Of a DNA stretch of 32,168 nucleotides, positions 31,859 to 32,168 are shown one piece after another (the first letter of the stretch is position 1; every line of letters begins with the position of its first letter). The notes under the pieces were generated by a model. That model saw only the letters and a list, made by a program, of their open reading frames with translations, was not told the origin of the DNA and did not search any database. The DNA is from Fibrobacter sp. GTDB lineage: Bacteria; Fibrobacterota; Fibrobacteria; Fibrobacterales; Fibrobacteraceae. Location: contig JAGAAW010000116.1 of the NCBI GenBank assembly GCA_017615055.1, forward strand, positions 1 through 32,168, in the 5' to 3' direction. The position numbers and the translations under genes were made by a program.

Positions 31859-32168
31859 ATGTATTCTATTGTTGAAACAGGTGGTTTCCAGTATAAAGTC
31901 GAACTGGGCAAGGCCTACAAGGTCCCCACGATCGACGCCGCTGTTGGTTCTGAACTGGAGCTCAAGTCCGTCCTTCTTTTCGCAGGAAAAGAAGTGCAAG
32001 TCGGCACCCCTGTCCTGAACGACGCCTCCGTGAAGGTCGAAATCCTTGCCCACGGCAAGTATGACACCGTCATCGTGTTCAAGAAGAAGCGTCGCACCCG
32101 TTACGAACGCCGTAACGGTCATCGTCAGGGCTATACCGAGGTGCTCGTCACGGAACTCCGCTCCGGCG
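31859..32168 (+). CDS. rplU: Ribosomal protein bL21 (3' end outside window)
   Basis: The ATG at 31859 has AAAAAAGGA eight bases upstream. The 103 residues in the window begin MYSIVETGGFQYKVELGK and include the L21 signature region VIVFKKKRRTRYERRNGHRQGYTEVLVTEL, which contacts 23S rRNA. No stop codon is reached before the window ends; bL21 is usually about 103 residues, so only a short tail should be missing. In most bacteria rplU is followed by rpmA (bL27), which would lie just outside. It is divergent from the GH2-like gene. Confidence 0.96.
   Translation, partial: MYSIVETGGFQYKVELGKAYKVPTIDAAVGSELELKSVLLFAGKEVQVGTPVLNDASVKVEILAHGKYDTVIVFKKKRRTRYERRNGHRQGYTEVLVTELRSG

Overview
The window reads as chromosomal DNA from the phylum Fibrobacterota, most likely a gut Fibrobacter. 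Three large neighbouring lipoprotein genes end in the FISUMP domain (Fibrobacter succinogenes major paralogous domain), the housekeeping proteins are Gram-negative in type, and many predicted products are outer-membrane or lipidated. No phage, insertion sequence, CRISPR array, rRNA or tRNA was found.

Layout. (1) 1-10275: three FISUMP lipoprotein paralogues on the + strand (the first cut by the window edge), with a yciO-like gene in the opposite orientation between the second and third. Each complete copy has a lipobox, a short collagen-like Gly-X-Y stalk, a conserved middle domain, an array of Cys-pair modules opening with WR-x-A-T, and a C-terminal FISUMP domain. The arrays hold 6, 4 and 5 modules. 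(2) 10284-12073: an Rpn/PD-(D/E)XK nuclease-like gene with a 12-bp-unit repeat tail, a long structured leader or RNA region behind a strong promoter, and a yraN-like gene. (3) 12155-19353: a tight minus-strand operon encoding an RND/MMPL-type membrane protein, a class I aminotransferase, an FHA-ABC transporter fusion and a transmembrane Ser/Thr kinase, closed by a clear terminator. It is transcribed divergently from an Omp85-like barrel gene (19382-20971). (4) 21053-22801: ruvA-ruvB behind a consensus promoter that carries a LexA-like palindrome. (5) 22894-25386: a three-gene envelope operon (glycine-rich lipoprotein, barrel protein, lipoprotein with a barrel-like body). (6) 25429-28476: a secreted histidine phosphatase (MINPP/phytase-like), hisI and proA. 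(7) 28477-28855: a gene-free stretch with a terminator-ended small-RNA candidate and a cluster of perfect hairpins. (8) 28856-31687: a cytoplasmic GH2-like glycosidase with altered catalytic motifs. (9) 31859-end: rplU (bL21), cut by the window edge.

Working together: the kinase and the FHA-ABC transporter are very probably a phospho-signalling pair, resembling mycobacterial PknF/Rv1747. The RND protein and the Omp85 barrel share a divergent control region and may act together in envelope transport. The FISUMP lipoproteins look like modular surface proteins that diversify by changing module number and C-terminal domain. Functional statements rest on motif reading only; no database search was run.
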